64,000 nucleotides of DNA from Advenella sp. S44 (GCF_002810445.1 NZ_NEXS01000003.1:1116001-1180000); one strand, 5' to 3'. Shown: positions 16,041 through 24,555, counted from the first letter of the stretch. Made by a program: numbers and translations. The notes: a model not told the origin generated them from the sequence alone.

Positions 16041-16397
16041 CGGGAACGACGTGTTTACCGCAAGCCGCAGTTGGCTGCATTTGCTGACGGGCCTCATTGG
16101 CAAGACGATGAGGGACCGATGTTAAGGGCAGTCGTTAAGGGCAGTAGGGGAGATATTAAGGTTTGCCGTTAGCATTGGCTGTTAAGGCTTGTAGTTAAAG
16201 GCGATAATTGGCAAAGCCTGGTAAAAAAATGTCAGGTAAAGGCACCCCAGGCACGTAATTTCAGGTAACACATGGCTGCATACCCGCCGGCGTATACTCA
16301 ATCGTCCGACTTTTTCTCGCCTCAGACTGTACTGTGTGATGCATGAATGATCGCATGCGCGCTTGCTGGTGTGTCGGGAGTCGTCTTTTGTTGCCGA
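16041..16397. other. Gap with a short tandem repeat
   Basis: No intact gene. GTTAAGGGCAGT occurs twice in tandem (16121-16132 and 16134-16145), with further TTAAGG-like words just after. This may be eroded sequence left where the front of the SulP gene was lost. Confidence 0.35.
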
Positions 16398-16771
16398 GGC
16401 GGGGCGGGCCAGTCGCATAAAGTGGCGCGGGTGTTGAGTGTCACTTCGATCAAGTCCGACATAGCTGCCTGCAGAACCTATCGGGTCGCCGGCCGGTGTT
16501 TTTTGCGTCGGCAGAATCGTTCATTTCAACGTTTGGCTTTCGCGAAGTGATTGATGAGGTTACCATTGATCTGCGTTCTGCGCGATTCTGGGACGTCACA
16601 GCGGTTAGTGCACTGGATACCGCCATACTCAAGTTCAGGCGTGAAGGCGCTCAGGTTAATATCGAAGGGCTGGATCGGGCCAGCGTTACGCTGGTGGATC
16701 GCCTTGCGCTTCATAACAAACCCGAAGCGCAAGGCGGGCGGGCGAACCATTATAGAGGGGGCCGCGAATGA
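16398..16771 (+). pseudogene. C-terminal STAS-domain remnant of a SulP anion transporter
   Basis: Only the cytoplasmic end of a SulP-family (sulfate/bicarbonate-type) permease is left. One frame reads SHKVARVLSVTS..RTYRVAGR up to about 16495. The text then continues one frame over as VFFASAESFISTFGFREVID, ..DLRSARFWDVTAVSALD and LKFRREGAQVNIEGLD, the typical STAS domain of these transporters, so one base has been lost near 16495. The ten or more membrane segments expected upstream are absent. The remnant's TGA overlaps the ATG of the universal stress gene (ATGA), the coupling expected of an intact SulP-Usp operon. A standalone STAS protein started at GTG 16496 is a less likely alternative. 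Confidence 0.72.
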
Positions 16772-17622
16772 AGAAAATTATTGCATGCGTCAATGGTGCC
16801 GCGCATACGCTTGCCGTGTGTGATTCTGCGGTTTGGGCGTCGCGGCATCTGAATATCCCGATTGACTTTTTGCATGTGTTGGACACGCATCAGGAAAGGG
16901 TGTCAATCGTCGACTTGAGCGGCGCTATCGGTTTTGATGCGCATGATGTACTGTTGGATCAATTGAGCGAGCTTGATGAGCAGCGCAGCAAATTGGCCCA
17001 GTTGCATGGCAAGCATATTCTGGATGCGGGTAGAGCTCGCGCAGCAGCCAGCGGAGTGACAGCGATCGAGACACGCCAGCGACATGGTGCGTTGGCAGAA
17101 AGCCTGCAGGATCTGCAGGATGAGGCGCGCTTGATAATTCTGGGGCAGCACAGTCAAGGCAAGCGTGGGCATCATCGCTATTTTGATCACAAGGTGGAAA
17201 AGGTGGTCAGGTCGGTTGATGTGCCGGTATTGGTCGTTTCCGAGTCGTTCCGTAAGCCTGAAAGTTTTCTGATTGCGTTCGATGGCAGTACCACGGCGCG
17301 TAACATGGTCCAGCGCCTGACCGACAGTCCGCTGCTGGCCGGGCTGAAATGTCATGTGCTGTATGTGGCGGAGGAAACGCAGCAGGCCGAGCAGCATTTG
17401 AACTGGCTACGCACAACGCTTGCTGCCATGCAGTTTGCGCCCGTCGTTGCCCGGTCTCCCGGCGAGCCCGAGACCATCATCGTGGACTATATCTCGTCCA
17501 ATAATATTGATCTGCTGGCCATGGGCGCCTATGGGCATTCCCGGATTCGGGAATTCATTGTGGGGAGCCTGACGACAACGCTGTTAAGAACAAGCCCGGT
17601 GCCTGTGCTTATTATGCGCTAA
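16768..17622 (+). CDS. Universal stress protein, two UspA domains
   Basis: Cytoplasmic tandem universal stress protein of 284 aa: UspA domain 1 about residues 1-150 and domain 2 about 160-284. The second domain carries the ATP-binding motif G-2x-G-9x-G-S as GAYGHSRIREFIVGS. In the first domain the corresponding loop is GQHSQGKRGHHRYFD, which lacks the full motif, so only domain 2 is predicted to bind ATP. GAGGGGG precedes the ATG. The start overlaps the SulP remnant by four bases; Usp genes commonly follow SulP transporters, where they are thought to modulate transport or anion stress. Here the partner is broken, but this gene looks intact. Confidence 0.88.
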   Translation: MKKIIACVNGAAHTLAVCDSAVWASRHLNIPIDFLHVLDTHQERVSIVDLSGAIGFDAHDVLLDQLSELDEQRSKLAQLHGKHILDAGRARAAASGVTAIETRQRHGALAESLQDLQDEARLIILGQHSQGKRGHHRYFDHKVEKVVRSVDVPVLVVSESFRKPESFLIAFDGSTTARNMVQRLTDSPLLAGLKCHVLYVAEETQQAEQHLNWLRTTLAAMQFAPVVARSPGEPETIIVDYISSNNIDLLAMGAYGHSRIREFIVGSLTTTLLRTSPVPVLIMR

Positions 17623-17778
17623 CAGGCGCATGGGACTGCGCAAGTCATGTCGGCTTTCGTTTATTTGTGAGATTGGTCCTGTCATTCGGGCACACACAGG
17701 TTTCGACGTTAAAATCCGTGAACAGCAGTAAAGCGTGATGTTCGCGCATATGACTCATTATTTTTGCAGGAGAGACAA

Positions 17779-18756
17779 ATGAAGGCAGTTGAGATTTCAA
17801 CCCCTGGCGGACCCGAAGTGTTAAAGCTGGTGGAGCGCGAGAAGCCCGCGTTAAAAAAGGGAGACGTCCTGATTCGCGTTACAGCCGCCGGCATCAACCG
17901 ACCGGATGTATTCCAGCGCAAGGGTTCCTACCCACCGCCGCCGGGCGCTTCTGACCTGCCGGGGCTGGAAGTGGCCGGTGAGATTGTAGAGGGTGACGTC
18001 AGTGGTACTTCATTGAAAATCGGTGATCGCGTTTGTGCGCTAACGCCAGGCGGTGGTTACGCGCAATTTTGTGTCGCGCCTGCCGGCAATTGCCTGCCCA
18101 TCCCGGAAGGCTTCAGTGATGTGCAAGCCGCTGCGCTGCCAGAAACCTTCTTTACCGTCTGGACCAATGTCTTTGACCGTGGCGCTCTGTCCGACGATGA
18201 GGTGTTGCTGGTCCATGGTGGCGCCAGTGGTATCGGTACGACAGCGATTCAAATTGCGCGCGCGCTCGGACATCAGGTTTTTGTGACGGTGGGAAGTGAT
18301 GAGCGCGCAGCTGCGGTAGAGGCATTAGGCGCGACCAAGGCCATCAACTACAAGACCCAGGATTTTGTTGAAGAAATCAAAAAACTGACTGATGGCAAGG
18401 GTGTTGATGTCGTGCTGGATATGGTTTCGGGCGAATATATCAATCGCAATATCCAGTGTCTGGCCGATGATGGCCGGATTGTGATTATTGCCCAGTTGGG
18501 TGGAAGCAAGGCCACGATAGATACGGTACAAGTGATGCGGCGGCGTCTGACCATTACCGGCTCCACGTTGCGCCCGCGCAGTGTCGAGTTTAAGACACAA
18601 ATCGCGCAGGCGCTGCAGGAAAAAGTCTGGCCATTGCTGGCTTCGGGCAAAATCCGTCCCGTCATTCATGCCACTTTCCCGCTGGCGCAGGCGAGCGACG
18701 CTCATGCCATGATGGAAAAGGGCGAGAACATCGGCAAGATCGTTTTGACATTTTAA
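17779..18756 (+). CDS. NAD(P)H quinone oxidoreductase, zeta-crystallin/PIG3 type
   Basis: Zinc-free medium-chain dehydrogenase/reductase of 325 aa, reducing quinones or enones with NADPH in the cytoplasm. The N-terminal catalytic domain shows MKAVEISTPGGPEVLKL and AAGINRPDVFQRKGSYPPPP, the signature of the PIG3/TP53I3-like branch. The nucleotide-binding domain has VHGGASGIGTTAIQIARAL. No structural zinc cysteine cluster is present, which fits the quinone oxidoreductase type. AGGAG before the ATG at 17779 decides the start. The gene immediately precedes tpiA, with a promoter between them. Confidence 0.88.
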   Translation: MKAVEISTPGGPEVLKLVEREKPALKKGDVLIRVTAAGINRPDVFQRKGSYPPPPGASDLPGLEVAGEIVEGDVSGTSLKIGDRVCALTPGGGYAQFCVAPAGNCLPIPEGFSDVQAAALPETFFTVWTNVFDRGALSDDEVLLVHGGASGIGTTAIQIARALGHQVFVTVGSDERAAAVEALGATKAINYKTQDFVEEIKKLTDGKGVDVVLDMVSGEYINRNIQCLADDGRIVIIAQLGGSKATIDTVQVMRRRLTITGSTLRPRSVEFKTQIAQALQEKVWPLLASGKIRPVIHATFPLAQASDAHAMMEKGENIGKIVLTF

Positions 18757-18780
18757 GTTTCCTTTTAGAAATGAAAAGGT

Positions 18781-18786
18781 TATAAT
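18781..18786 (+). promoter_or_regulatory. Likely -10 element of tpiA-secG
   Basis: A perfect TATAAT 39 bp before the tpiA start. The -35 at 17-bp spacing is poor (TTTCCT); a TTGACA at 18745-18750 is too far away (30 bp). Confidence 0.4.
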
Positions 18787-18824
18787 CTCTGGTTTTGTTA
18801 AAATCCCTTTTTTCCGAGGAAAAT

Positions 18825-19577
18825 ATGAGTGTGCGTCGGCGTCTGGTTATTGGGAACTGGAAAATGAATGGCAGCAAGGCTGAAAACCAGCAACTGCTTT
18901 CGGATCTGGTCAAATTGCAGAATGCCGCTGCGGTCAATGAGGCTGCGGCAGAGCTGGCTGTATGCGCGCCTTTTCCTTACCTGCAACAGGTGGCCGACTT
19001 GCTTGGACAGAGTAGTATCGGCTGGGGCGGGCAGGACGTCAGCGAGCATGATAAGGGAGCGTATACCGGAGAAGTCTCCGTTGCCATGCTGGCAGAGTTC
19101 GGTTGCAAATGGGCAATCGTGGGCCATTCCGAGCGACGTGCGTATCATGGCGAGAGCAGTGATACCGTTGCGCGCAAGGCCGCCGCAGCAATTTCCGGAG
19201 GGCTGACGCCGGTGGTATGTGTTGGCGAAACGCAATCCGAGCGCGAAGCTGGCAATACGCTGCAGGTTATCAGTAGCCAGCTCGAGCCGGTGCTGGCGCT
19301 TGGCGCCGATGCGCTCAAGAAAATGGTTCTGGCTTACGAGCCCGTCTGGGCCATTGGTACGGGATTGACGGCTTCGCCGGAGCAGGCTCAGGAAGTGCAC
19401 GCGCATATTCGCAAGTTGCTGGCCCAGGCCGGGGCCCCCGAGCAACGCATACTGTATGGCGGCAGCGTCAAGGCGGCCAACGCTGCAAGCCTGTTTGCCA
19501 ACGAAGACATTGACGGTGCGCTGGTGGGCGGTGCTTCACTGGTTGCCACCGATTTTCAGGGTATTGCCAACGCATAG
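18825..19577 (+). CDS. tpiA: Triosephosphate isomerase
   Basis: Glycolytic enzyme of 250 aa interconverting dihydroxyacetone phosphate and glyceraldehyde 3-phosphate. All catalytic residues are visible: Asn11 and Lys13 in GNWKMNG, His101 in VGHSERR and Glu172 in AYEPVWAIGTG. The phosphate-binding end reads LYGGSVKAANA and ALVGGASL. The ATG at 18825 follows GAGGA and gives the normal family length; a frame extends ten codons upstream. secG follows 45 bp later, as in many proteobacteria. Confidence 0.97.
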   Translation: MSVRRRLVIGNWKMNGSKAENQQLLSDLVKLQNAAAVNEAAAELAVCAPFPYLQQVADLLGQSSIGWGGQDVSEHDKGAYTGEVSVAMLAEFGCKWAIVGHSERRAYHGESSDTVARKAAAAISGGLTPVVCVGETQSEREAGNTLQVISSQLEPVLALGADALKKMVLAYEPVWAIGTGLTASPEQAQEVHAHIRKLLAQAGAPEQRILYGGSVKAANAASLFANEDIDGALVGGASLVATDFQGIANA

Positions 19578-19622
19578 CGGCCTGGTGATTCCCTTATACG
19601 GAATTTTTTGGAGTAATATTTA

Positions 19623-20204
19623 ATGCCATCGTTTATATCCCCTTTACTGGCTGTCGTGCAGGTGCTGTCTGCGTTGGCAGTTATTGTCCTGGTGCTGTTG
19701 CAGCAGGGCAAGGGCGCTGATATGGGTTCATCCTTTGGTGGCGGTTCTGCCGGGAGCCTTTTTGGCTCCACCGGTGCAGCGAACTTTTTCTCGCGCGTGA
19801 CAAAATGGGTGTCAATTCTCTTTTTCGCCTGCACACTGGGTCTGGCCTATATTGGCAGCAATTCGGGTCGCAGCGCCGGCCCCGAATCAGGTGGTGGTGT
19901 GATGCAGGGCTACGAGGCTCCTGCGCCTTCATCAAGTACGCCGGCCCCGGCGGCGCCCCAGCCGTCTGCGGATCTGCCGGTTGCTCCGGCGCCATCTGAA
20001 GCGCCTGCAGCACCAGCGCCATCTACTCCGGCCGAGCCGGACGCGACAGATGCAACGCCGGCAGCACCAGCAGCTGGTGAGGCACCGGCCACTGATGCGC
20101 CTGCAACTGAAAAAGCGCCTTCCACCGATGCGCCTGCTGTCGAAAATACAACACCTGCAGCGCCTGCTTCGCAGCCAAACGCAAATACGGAAACAAAACA
20201 GTAA
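19623..20204 (+). CDS. secG: SecG protein-export subunit with long Ala/Pro-rich tail
   Basis: Inner-membrane subunit of the SecYEG translocon, 193 aa. The family part is short: membrane segment 1 at residues 8-27 (LLAVVQVLSALAVIVLVLLQ), the conserved QGKGADMGSSFGGGSAGSLF loop, and membrane segment 2 about residues 58-76. From about residue 85 a low-complexity tail of over 100 residues follows, rich in Ala, Pro, Thr, Glu and Asp, ending ..SQPNANTETKQ. E. coli SecG is about 110 aa, so the tail nearly doubles the protein; tails of this type occur in some betaproteobacteria. It is cotranscribed with tpiA. Confidence 0.93.
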   Translation: MPSFISPLLAVVQVLSALAVIVLVLLQQGKGADMGSSFGGGSAGSLFGSTGAANFFSRVTKWVSILFFACTLGLAYIGSNSGRSAGPESGGGVMQGYEAPAPSSSTPAPAAPQPSADLPVAPAPSEAPAAPAPSTPAEPDATDATPAAPAAGEAPATDAPATEKAPSTDAPAVENTTPAAPASQPNANTETKQ

Positions 20205-20225
20205 GCGTTTATAAATAAATAGTGT

Positions 20226-20231
20226 TATAAT
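20226..20231 (+). promoter_or_regulatory. Likely -10 element of tRNA-Leu(GAG)
   Basis: TATAAT ends 17 bp before the tRNA 5' end, in an AT-rich stretch right after secG. No strong -35 is seen at 17 bp, so the tRNA may also be read from the tpiA-secG promoter. Confidence 0.45.
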
Positions 20232-20248
20232 CTTCTGTCTTTGCAGAT

Positions 20249-20333
20249 GCTCACGTGGTGGAATTGGTAGACACGCTATCTTGAGGGGGTAGTGGCGAGA
20301 GCTGTGCGAGTTCGAGTCTCGCCGTGAGCACCA
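20249..20333 (+). tRNA. tRNA-Leu(GAG)
   Basis: An 85-nt class II tRNA with acceptor GCTCACG/CGTGAGC and encoded ACCA. Anticodon arm CTATCTTGAGGGGGTAG gives anticodon GAG. The T arm GCGAGTTCGAGTCTCGC is standard. The order tpiA-secG-tRNA-Leu is widely conserved ahead of nuo in this group. Confidence 0.95.
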
Positions 20334-20367
20334 ACTGTAAATGTTAATCCGTATTCCGTAGTCATCA

Positions 20368-20400
20368 AGCCCTTGCTTTTTTTCAGAGCAAGGGCTTTTT
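20368..20400 (+). terminator. Intrinsic terminator after tRNA-Leu(GAG)
   Basis: Perfect 10-bp stem AGCCCTTGCT (20368-20377) / AGCAAGGGCT (20387-20396) followed by TTTTT. Confidence 0.9.
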
Positions 20401-20653
20401 GCTGTGCGCCCTGTATGGGTGGTTCGGTAGGTGTTAAGGGTACTTTCTTTCTGGCTTTCCGCTTTCGCGCGCACTGAGTTGCGGCGCATAAAAAGCTGGG
20501 GCGCCAAGCACTTGCGTTGGTCGTTATGCTGATGACGGAATGGATAGGTACGCCGTTCCCGGGCCGGCTAACGGGCAATGAGTTTGGGTAATGCGTTTGC
20601 TGCGACCGTTATATGGCTGACTGCGCCTGAAAGCCGATGATACGGCAAGATGA

Positions 20654-20667
20654 TTGATGCTAATCAA
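20654..20667 (+). promoter_or_regulatory. FNR/ANR-type box upstream of azurin
   Basis: TTGATGCTAATCAA is a perfect match to the FNR/ANR consensus TTGAT-N4-ATCAA, and the symmetry extends by one more base on each side. It lies 87 bp before the azurin ATG. Taking TATAGT (20708-20713) as -10, the box centre is near -60, a typical activating position. Azurin is known to be ANR-controlled in Pseudomonas, so control by low oxygen is a sound inference. Confidence 0.7.
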
Positions 20668-20753
20668 TGCTGGTGGGGATATCGATGCAGCCCTAAAAAC
20701 GAAGTGGTATAGTAATGGGGCATAATCAATTTCATTAACCCAGGGAGTACATA

Positions 20754-21212
20754 ATGGCTTTTAAGTTAAAATTGAAACACGCGTTGGCTGCAATGGCATT
20801 GTCTGCAGCTTCACTGCCCGTTATGGCTGCTGAATGCGAGGTCGATGTTGAGGCCACGGATGCAATGCAATTTAACACCAAGGAAATCACGGTCAGTAAA
20901 TCGTGCGAGGAATTCACGATCAATCTGAAGCATACCGGTCAATTGCCGAAAGCGGCAATGGGGCACAATATAGTCATCACCAAGTCTGCTGATATGGCAG
21001 CTGCGGAAACCGACGGCATTGCAGCGGGTGCCGACAGCGATTATGTGAAAGAGGGCGATGAGCGGGTTATTGCGCACACCAAGCTGGTTGGTGGCGGTGA
21101 GTCCGATTCGGTGAAAGTTCCTGTCGATAAGCTGACCGGCGATGATGTCTTCTTTTGCTCCTTCCCGGGACACAGTTCAATGATGAAAGGAACTGTCAAA
21201 CTGGTTGATTAA
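20754..21212 (+). CDS. azu: Azurin, periplasmic blue copper protein
   Basis: A type 1 copper electron carrier of the periplasm, 152 aa including a signal peptide cleaved about residue 25 (LPVMA/AEC). The mature protein begins [20 protein letters not shown] as in other azurins. Copper ligands are visible: His in MGHNIVI, and Cys, His and Met in [14 protein letters not shown]. The Cys pair near positions 3 and 26 of the mature protein would form the usual disulfide. GGGAG precedes the ATG. It is monocistronic, with an FNR/ANR-type box upstream and a terminator downstream; it likely passes electrons to nitrite reductase, peroxidase or an oxidase. Confidence 0.96.
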   Translation: MAFKLKLKHALAAMALSAASLPVMAAECEVDVEATDAMQFNTKEITVSKSCEEFTINLKHTGQLPKAAMGHNIVITKSADMAAAETDGIAAGADSDYVKEGDERVIAHTKLVGGGESDSVKVPVDKLTGDDVFFCSFPGHSSMMKGTVKLVD

Positions 21213-21265
21213 TCGTTTGACGCGTGCGCCAGGCTTGATGCCGGCACGCAAAATGCTCAATCTAT

Positions 21266-21289
21266 GCCTCCCGTCGGGAGGCTTTTGTT
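21266..21289 (+). terminator. Terminator of azurin
   Basis: GCCTCCC (21266-21272), loop GTC, GGGAGGC (21276-21282), then a T-rich run. Confidence 0.88.
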
Positions 21290-21744
21290 TATTGCCGTCA
21301 GGCTTGCGGACGGCCCGAGGCACCCGTGATATTTGCATATATACAACAATATGTATGAAATTTGCAACACATTGCCGGCGTATCTGTTAACCTAAGTGTG
21401 ACTGTGGAGTTTTCGCAACGCGAACGCTTAATTGTCACCTGGTAAAAACTCAGCAAGGCTGTAGGTGCCTGATTTCCTTGGGAATCGCCAACTTAAAGTA
21501 ATTTCTAGCTTAAACGCGACTTTCTTTTGATTTTCCAGTCGTTGTTTGCCGTTTAAATTGTGGTTTTGTTGCATGCAACCTACAAAAAAGCAAAAAAAAC
21601 GGTTCTTGATGCAGATCAAGGTAGCCAGATGGATCAAAATTTGGTGCAATAACTACAACTTCCCTTCGCGGAGTTTTATAGAGCGGTAGAACATAACGTC
21701 TTGATCGCTGCTCTGATCACTCAAAATCTACGGAGATTTAACAA
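21290..21744. other. Long upstream region of the porin gene
   Basis: About 450 bp without a gene. It contains a perfect FNR-type box (described separately) and AT-rich sequence. This is a plausible regulatory leader for the strongly expressed porin, possibly with OmpR sites, which I could not pin down. Confidence 0.4.
21606..21619 (+). promoter_or_regulatory. FNR/ANR-type box upstream of the porin gene
   Basis: TTGATGCAGATCAA matches TTGAT-N4-ATCAA perfectly, with flanking C and G adding one more pair. It lies 126 bp before the porin ATG. Confidence 0.55.
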
Positions 21745-22953
21745 ATGAAAAAGACTTTGCTTGCTGCAGCTCTGGTTACCGGCTTCGCTGGTGTAGCTCA
21801 CGCAGAAACTTCTGTAACGCTGTATGGTCTGGTTGATGCTGGTATTGGTTACAACCAAACCAAAGTCACTCAGGGTGATGCTTTCACAAAAACACGCGAT
21901 ATCGGTCTGATCAACGGCGTTAAGAACGGCAACCGTTGGGGCCTGAAAGGTACTGAAGATCTGGGTAACGGTACTAGCGCAATTTTCCAACTGGAAAGTG
22001 GCTTTGATCTGGGTAACGGTCATTCTTCACAAGGTGGCCGCCTGTTCGGTCGTAAAGCCATCGTTGGTTTGACTGGTGACAGCTGGGGTACATTGACTCT
22101 GGGTCGTCAGTACAACGTTGCTGATGATTTCATCTCTCCAATCGATCCATTCGGTACAAGCTTCTTCCAAGCTGGTGTTGTTGACGGTGCTTTCGGTTCT
22201 TCACCATCTGCCCGTATGGACAACTCCATCAAGTACATGACACCTGATTTCGCAGGTTTCAAAGCTGCTGTTGGTTATGCTGGTAAAAACACAAAAACCA
22301 CATCAGAAGATTACTTGGGTAATGATTTCGAAGAGCGCGATACTTCCAACTGGATCACCGCTGGTCTGGCATACTACAATGGCCCGATCTCTGTAGCTGG
22401 TTCGTATGACCGCTTCCGTACAGATGTACGTGGTACAGAAGGCGATCTCAAAGGTACAACACACATGTGGAATATCTTTGGTGCGTATGACTTCGAAGTT
22501 GTCAAACTGCACTTGGGCTACGGTCAGATCCGTGGTTCTGTAGCAAACGACGTTGTTGCTGATGCTGGTGTTGGTAGCGTGGGCCTGAACGGCGCGCTGG
22601 CTGACTTCACTGCCGGCATGCGTGCTAACGACATGCTCGACTACACGCAAACTAACGGCTATCGTCAACAGTCTTGGATGGCTGGTCTGACTGCACCCGT
22701 TGGTGATGATGGTAAAGTACTGTTCTCTTACCAAGGCAACAAGTCCAAAAACACTGGCGAAGCATTCGACGGTGTAAAAGGCAAGCTGCACATCTTCAGC
22801 CTGGGTTATGTACACGACCTGTCTAAACGCACCAGCCTGTATGCAGTCGCATCTTACGGTACTGGCAAACTGAAGTTCAATGACAGCGAAGTAAACGAGA
22901 AAGTTAAACTGAAATCAACTCTGGTTGGTGTAGGTATGCAACACCGCTTCTAA
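21745..22953 (+). CDS. Gram-negative trimeric porin (OmpC-like)
   Basis: Outer-membrane general diffusion porin of the betaproteobacterial type, 402 aa. A signal peptide (MKKTLLAAALVTGFAGVAHA) leads into TSVTLYGLVDAGIGY, the hallmark first strand. Gly/Tyr-rich amphipathic strands follow, and the protein ends with the strand and terminal Phe (GVGMQHRF) needed by the BAM complex. Loop 3 probably includes DPFGTSFFQAG. Codon use is markedly biased (GGT, CGT, AAC, CTG) and the gene is less GC-rich than its neighbours, a sign of very high expression rather than transfer. GGAG precedes the ATG. An FNR-type box lies upstream and two hairpins follow. Confidence 0.95.
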   Translation: MKKTLLAAALVTGFAGVAHAETSVTLYGLVDAGIGYNQTKVTQGDAFTKTRDIGLINGVKNGNRWGLKGTEDLGNGTSAIFQLESGFDLGNGHSSQGGRLFGRKAIVGLTGDSWGTLTLGRQYNVADDFISPIDPFGTSFFQAGVVDGAFGSSPSARMDNSIKYMTPDFAGFKAAVGYAGKNTKTTSEDYLGNDFEERDTSNWITAGLAYYNGPISVAGSYDRFRTDVRGTEGDLKGTTHMWNIFGAYDFEVVKLHLGYGQIRGSVANDVVADAGVGSVGLNGALADFTAGMRANDMLDYTQTNGYRQQSWMAGLTAPVGDDGKVLFSYQGNKSKNTGEAFDGVKGKLHIFSLGYVHDLSKRTSLYAVASYGTGKLKFNDSEVNEKVKLKSTLVGVGMQHRF

Positions 22954-22960
22954 TGAAATG

Positions 22961-22979
22961 CATCGCTTAGCGATGTTTT
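22961..22979 (+). terminator. First hairpin after the porin gene
   Basis: CATCGC (22961-22966), short loop, GCGATG (22970-22975), then TTTT. It is the weaker of two tandem hairpins. Confidence 0.6.
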
Positions 22980-22994
22980 CATAGAGCAGAGAAA

Positions 22995-23020
22995 AACCAC
23001 CCTTCGGGGTGGTTTTTTTT
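22995..23020 (+). terminator. Main terminator of the porin gene
   Basis: AACCACCC (22995-23002), loop TTCG, GGGTGGTT (23007-23014), then a run of T. A strong, stable tetraloop hairpin. Confidence 0.93.
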
Positions 23021-23640
23021 TGCGTGCGATAAACGTGATCATCGCAGGGGCGCTGCAGCCATCTGTAACGCCATCTGGTGTGGCCTCTGGTCGGGGGGGG
23101 GCCACAAGTTCTTTCACATCTGGTTTTCCTGTTGATTGTGAATTCATCCTGGCTGTTGCTTTTCTGTCCAGTTTCTATTTGGGTTGTCGATGGGGTTTTT
23201 CCTGGTCTTCGATCTGCTATCATGATTGACGTAAGTGATGCGCGGGCCTATGCTGTGTGTCAGGCGGAGCGCCGTCAGGCAGGGCGTGGTCAAGCGCAAA
23301 CCGCCTCAGGTTTTTGATGCCAATGTGGCGATTCTCCCCTCATTTGCTGCGCAACAGCTAATGAGTGGTTGCAGGGGCGGGCAGGGCGATGGTAATCGGT
23401 TGTCTGATGTTGTTACGGCTCAATATCTCCGGTTATTTTTTGATCATCGTGTCCGCAATTTTGCTTGAAAGATCAATCTGTTAAGCTGTGGTTCAGCTCA
23501 TTGGGCAAATGTTGTATCAAGGTGTCTGCACCAGCCTAATTATCTGTTTTTAACCGGATGAATCCGCGCGCGGATGTTTATGAAATGATACAATCTAAAA
23601 GTTTATAAATTTTCATATTCAACCTTTGTGGCGGCGTATT
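23021..23640. other. Gap between porin and nuo operon
   Basis: About 620 bp with no gene I can support. It includes a run of nine G (23093-23101). The last 130 bp are AT-rich and should hold the nuo promoter; TACAAT at about 23589 is a possible -10 without a convincing -35. Confidence 0.4.
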
Positions 23641-24000
23641 ATGTCTATCGCTGAATACTTCCCGGTCCTCCTTTTTATTGTGGTTGCAGGCATCATTGGT
23701 GTTGCATTGCTGGCCATGGGATCATTCCTAGGACCGCGTCAGCCCGGTGCCGAAAAAGATTCACCTTACGAGTGTGGTTTCGAGGCCTTCGAAGACGCGC
23801 GTATGCGCTTTGATGTTCGTTATTATCTGGTGGCTATCCTGTTTATTCTGTTCGACCTGGAAATTGCATTCCTGTTTCCCTGGGCCATCGCCAATGGGCA
23901 GGTCGGTCTGGTCGGATTCTGGACGGTCATCGTGTTCCTGACAGTGCTTACTGTCGGGTTTATTTATGAATGGAAAAAAGGTGCACTGGACTGGGATTAA
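23641..24000 (+). CDS. nuoA: NADH-quinone oxidoreductase subunit A
   Basis: Membrane subunit of respiratory complex I, 119 aa with three hydrophobic segments. The conserved loop [20 protein letters not shown] and the following [18 protein letters not shown] carry the acidic residues near the quinone channel. Start at 23641 matches family N-termini ([13 protein letters not shown]). It is the first gene of the 14-gene nuo operon; nuoB follows 24 bp later. Confidence 0.96.
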   Translation: MSIAEYFPVLLFIVVAGIIGVALLAMGSFLGPRQPGAEKDSPYECGFEAFEDARMRFDVRYYLVAILFILFDLEIAFLFPWAIANGQVGLVGFWTVIVFLTVLTVGFIYEWKKGALDWD

Positions 24001-24024
24001 TTTTTCCCTGACGTGTATGTCATT

Positions 24025-24513
24025 ATGTCTTCTGAACAAAACGTATTGAACAAGCAGGGCTTTCTGGTTACATCAACCGATGCCGTGCTCAACTGGGTGA
24101 AAACCGGCTCCATGTGGCCTGTCACTTTCGGTCTGGCCTGTTGTGCGGTCGAAATGATGCATGCCGGTGCGTCGCGCTATGACCTGGACCAGTTTGGTAT
24201 TATTTTCCGACCCAGCCCCCGGCAGTCCGACGTGATGATTGTTGCCGGCACTCTCTGTAATAAAATGGCGCCGCCGCTGCGCAAGGTTTACGACCAGATG
24301 GCCGAGCCTCGCTGGGTCGTTTCCATGGGATCCTGTGCCAACGGTGGTGGATACTACCACTATTCGTATTCCGTCGTGCGTGGCTGTGATCGTATCGTCC
24401 CTGTCGATATCTATGTGCCGGGCTGTCCGCCCACGGCAGAGGCCCTGGTATACGGCCTGCTGCAGTTGCAGAACAAGATTCGTCGCACCAATACCATCGC
24501 ACGCGAAGCGTAA
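24025..24513 (+). CDS. nuoB: NADH-quinone oxidoreductase subunit B
   Basis: Peripheral-arm subunit of complex I, 162 aa, carrying the terminal iron-sulfur cluster N2 that reduces quinone. The ligands are visible: the Cys pair in [10 protein letters not shown], Cys in MGSCANGGG and Cys in [12 protein letters not shown] chose the second ATG (MSSEQN) because the first, 12 bp upstream, adds residues not usual for the family; either is possible. nuoC follows after 42 bp. Confidence 0.97.
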   Translation: MSSEQNVLNKQGFLVTSTDAVLNWVKTGSMWPVTFGLACCAVEMMHAGASRYDLDQFGIIFRPSPRQSDVMIVAGTLCNKMAPPLRKVYDQMAEPRWVVSMGSCANGGGYYHYSYSVVRGCDRIVPVDIYVPGCPPTAEALVYGLLQLQNKIRRTNTIAREA

Positions 24514-24555
24514 CTGGCCTCTGGCCGCACCTCTTTTTGTAAAAGCGTCAATGTT

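Noticed and set aside
21745-22953. Foreign origin of the porin gene because of its different base composition
   Set aside because: The bias is towards the favoured codons of highly expressed genes, which explains it without transfer.
23020-23468. Several 60-80-codon frames between the porin and nuoA
   Set aside because: They begin inside the porin terminator or lack ribosome binding sites; translations look random.
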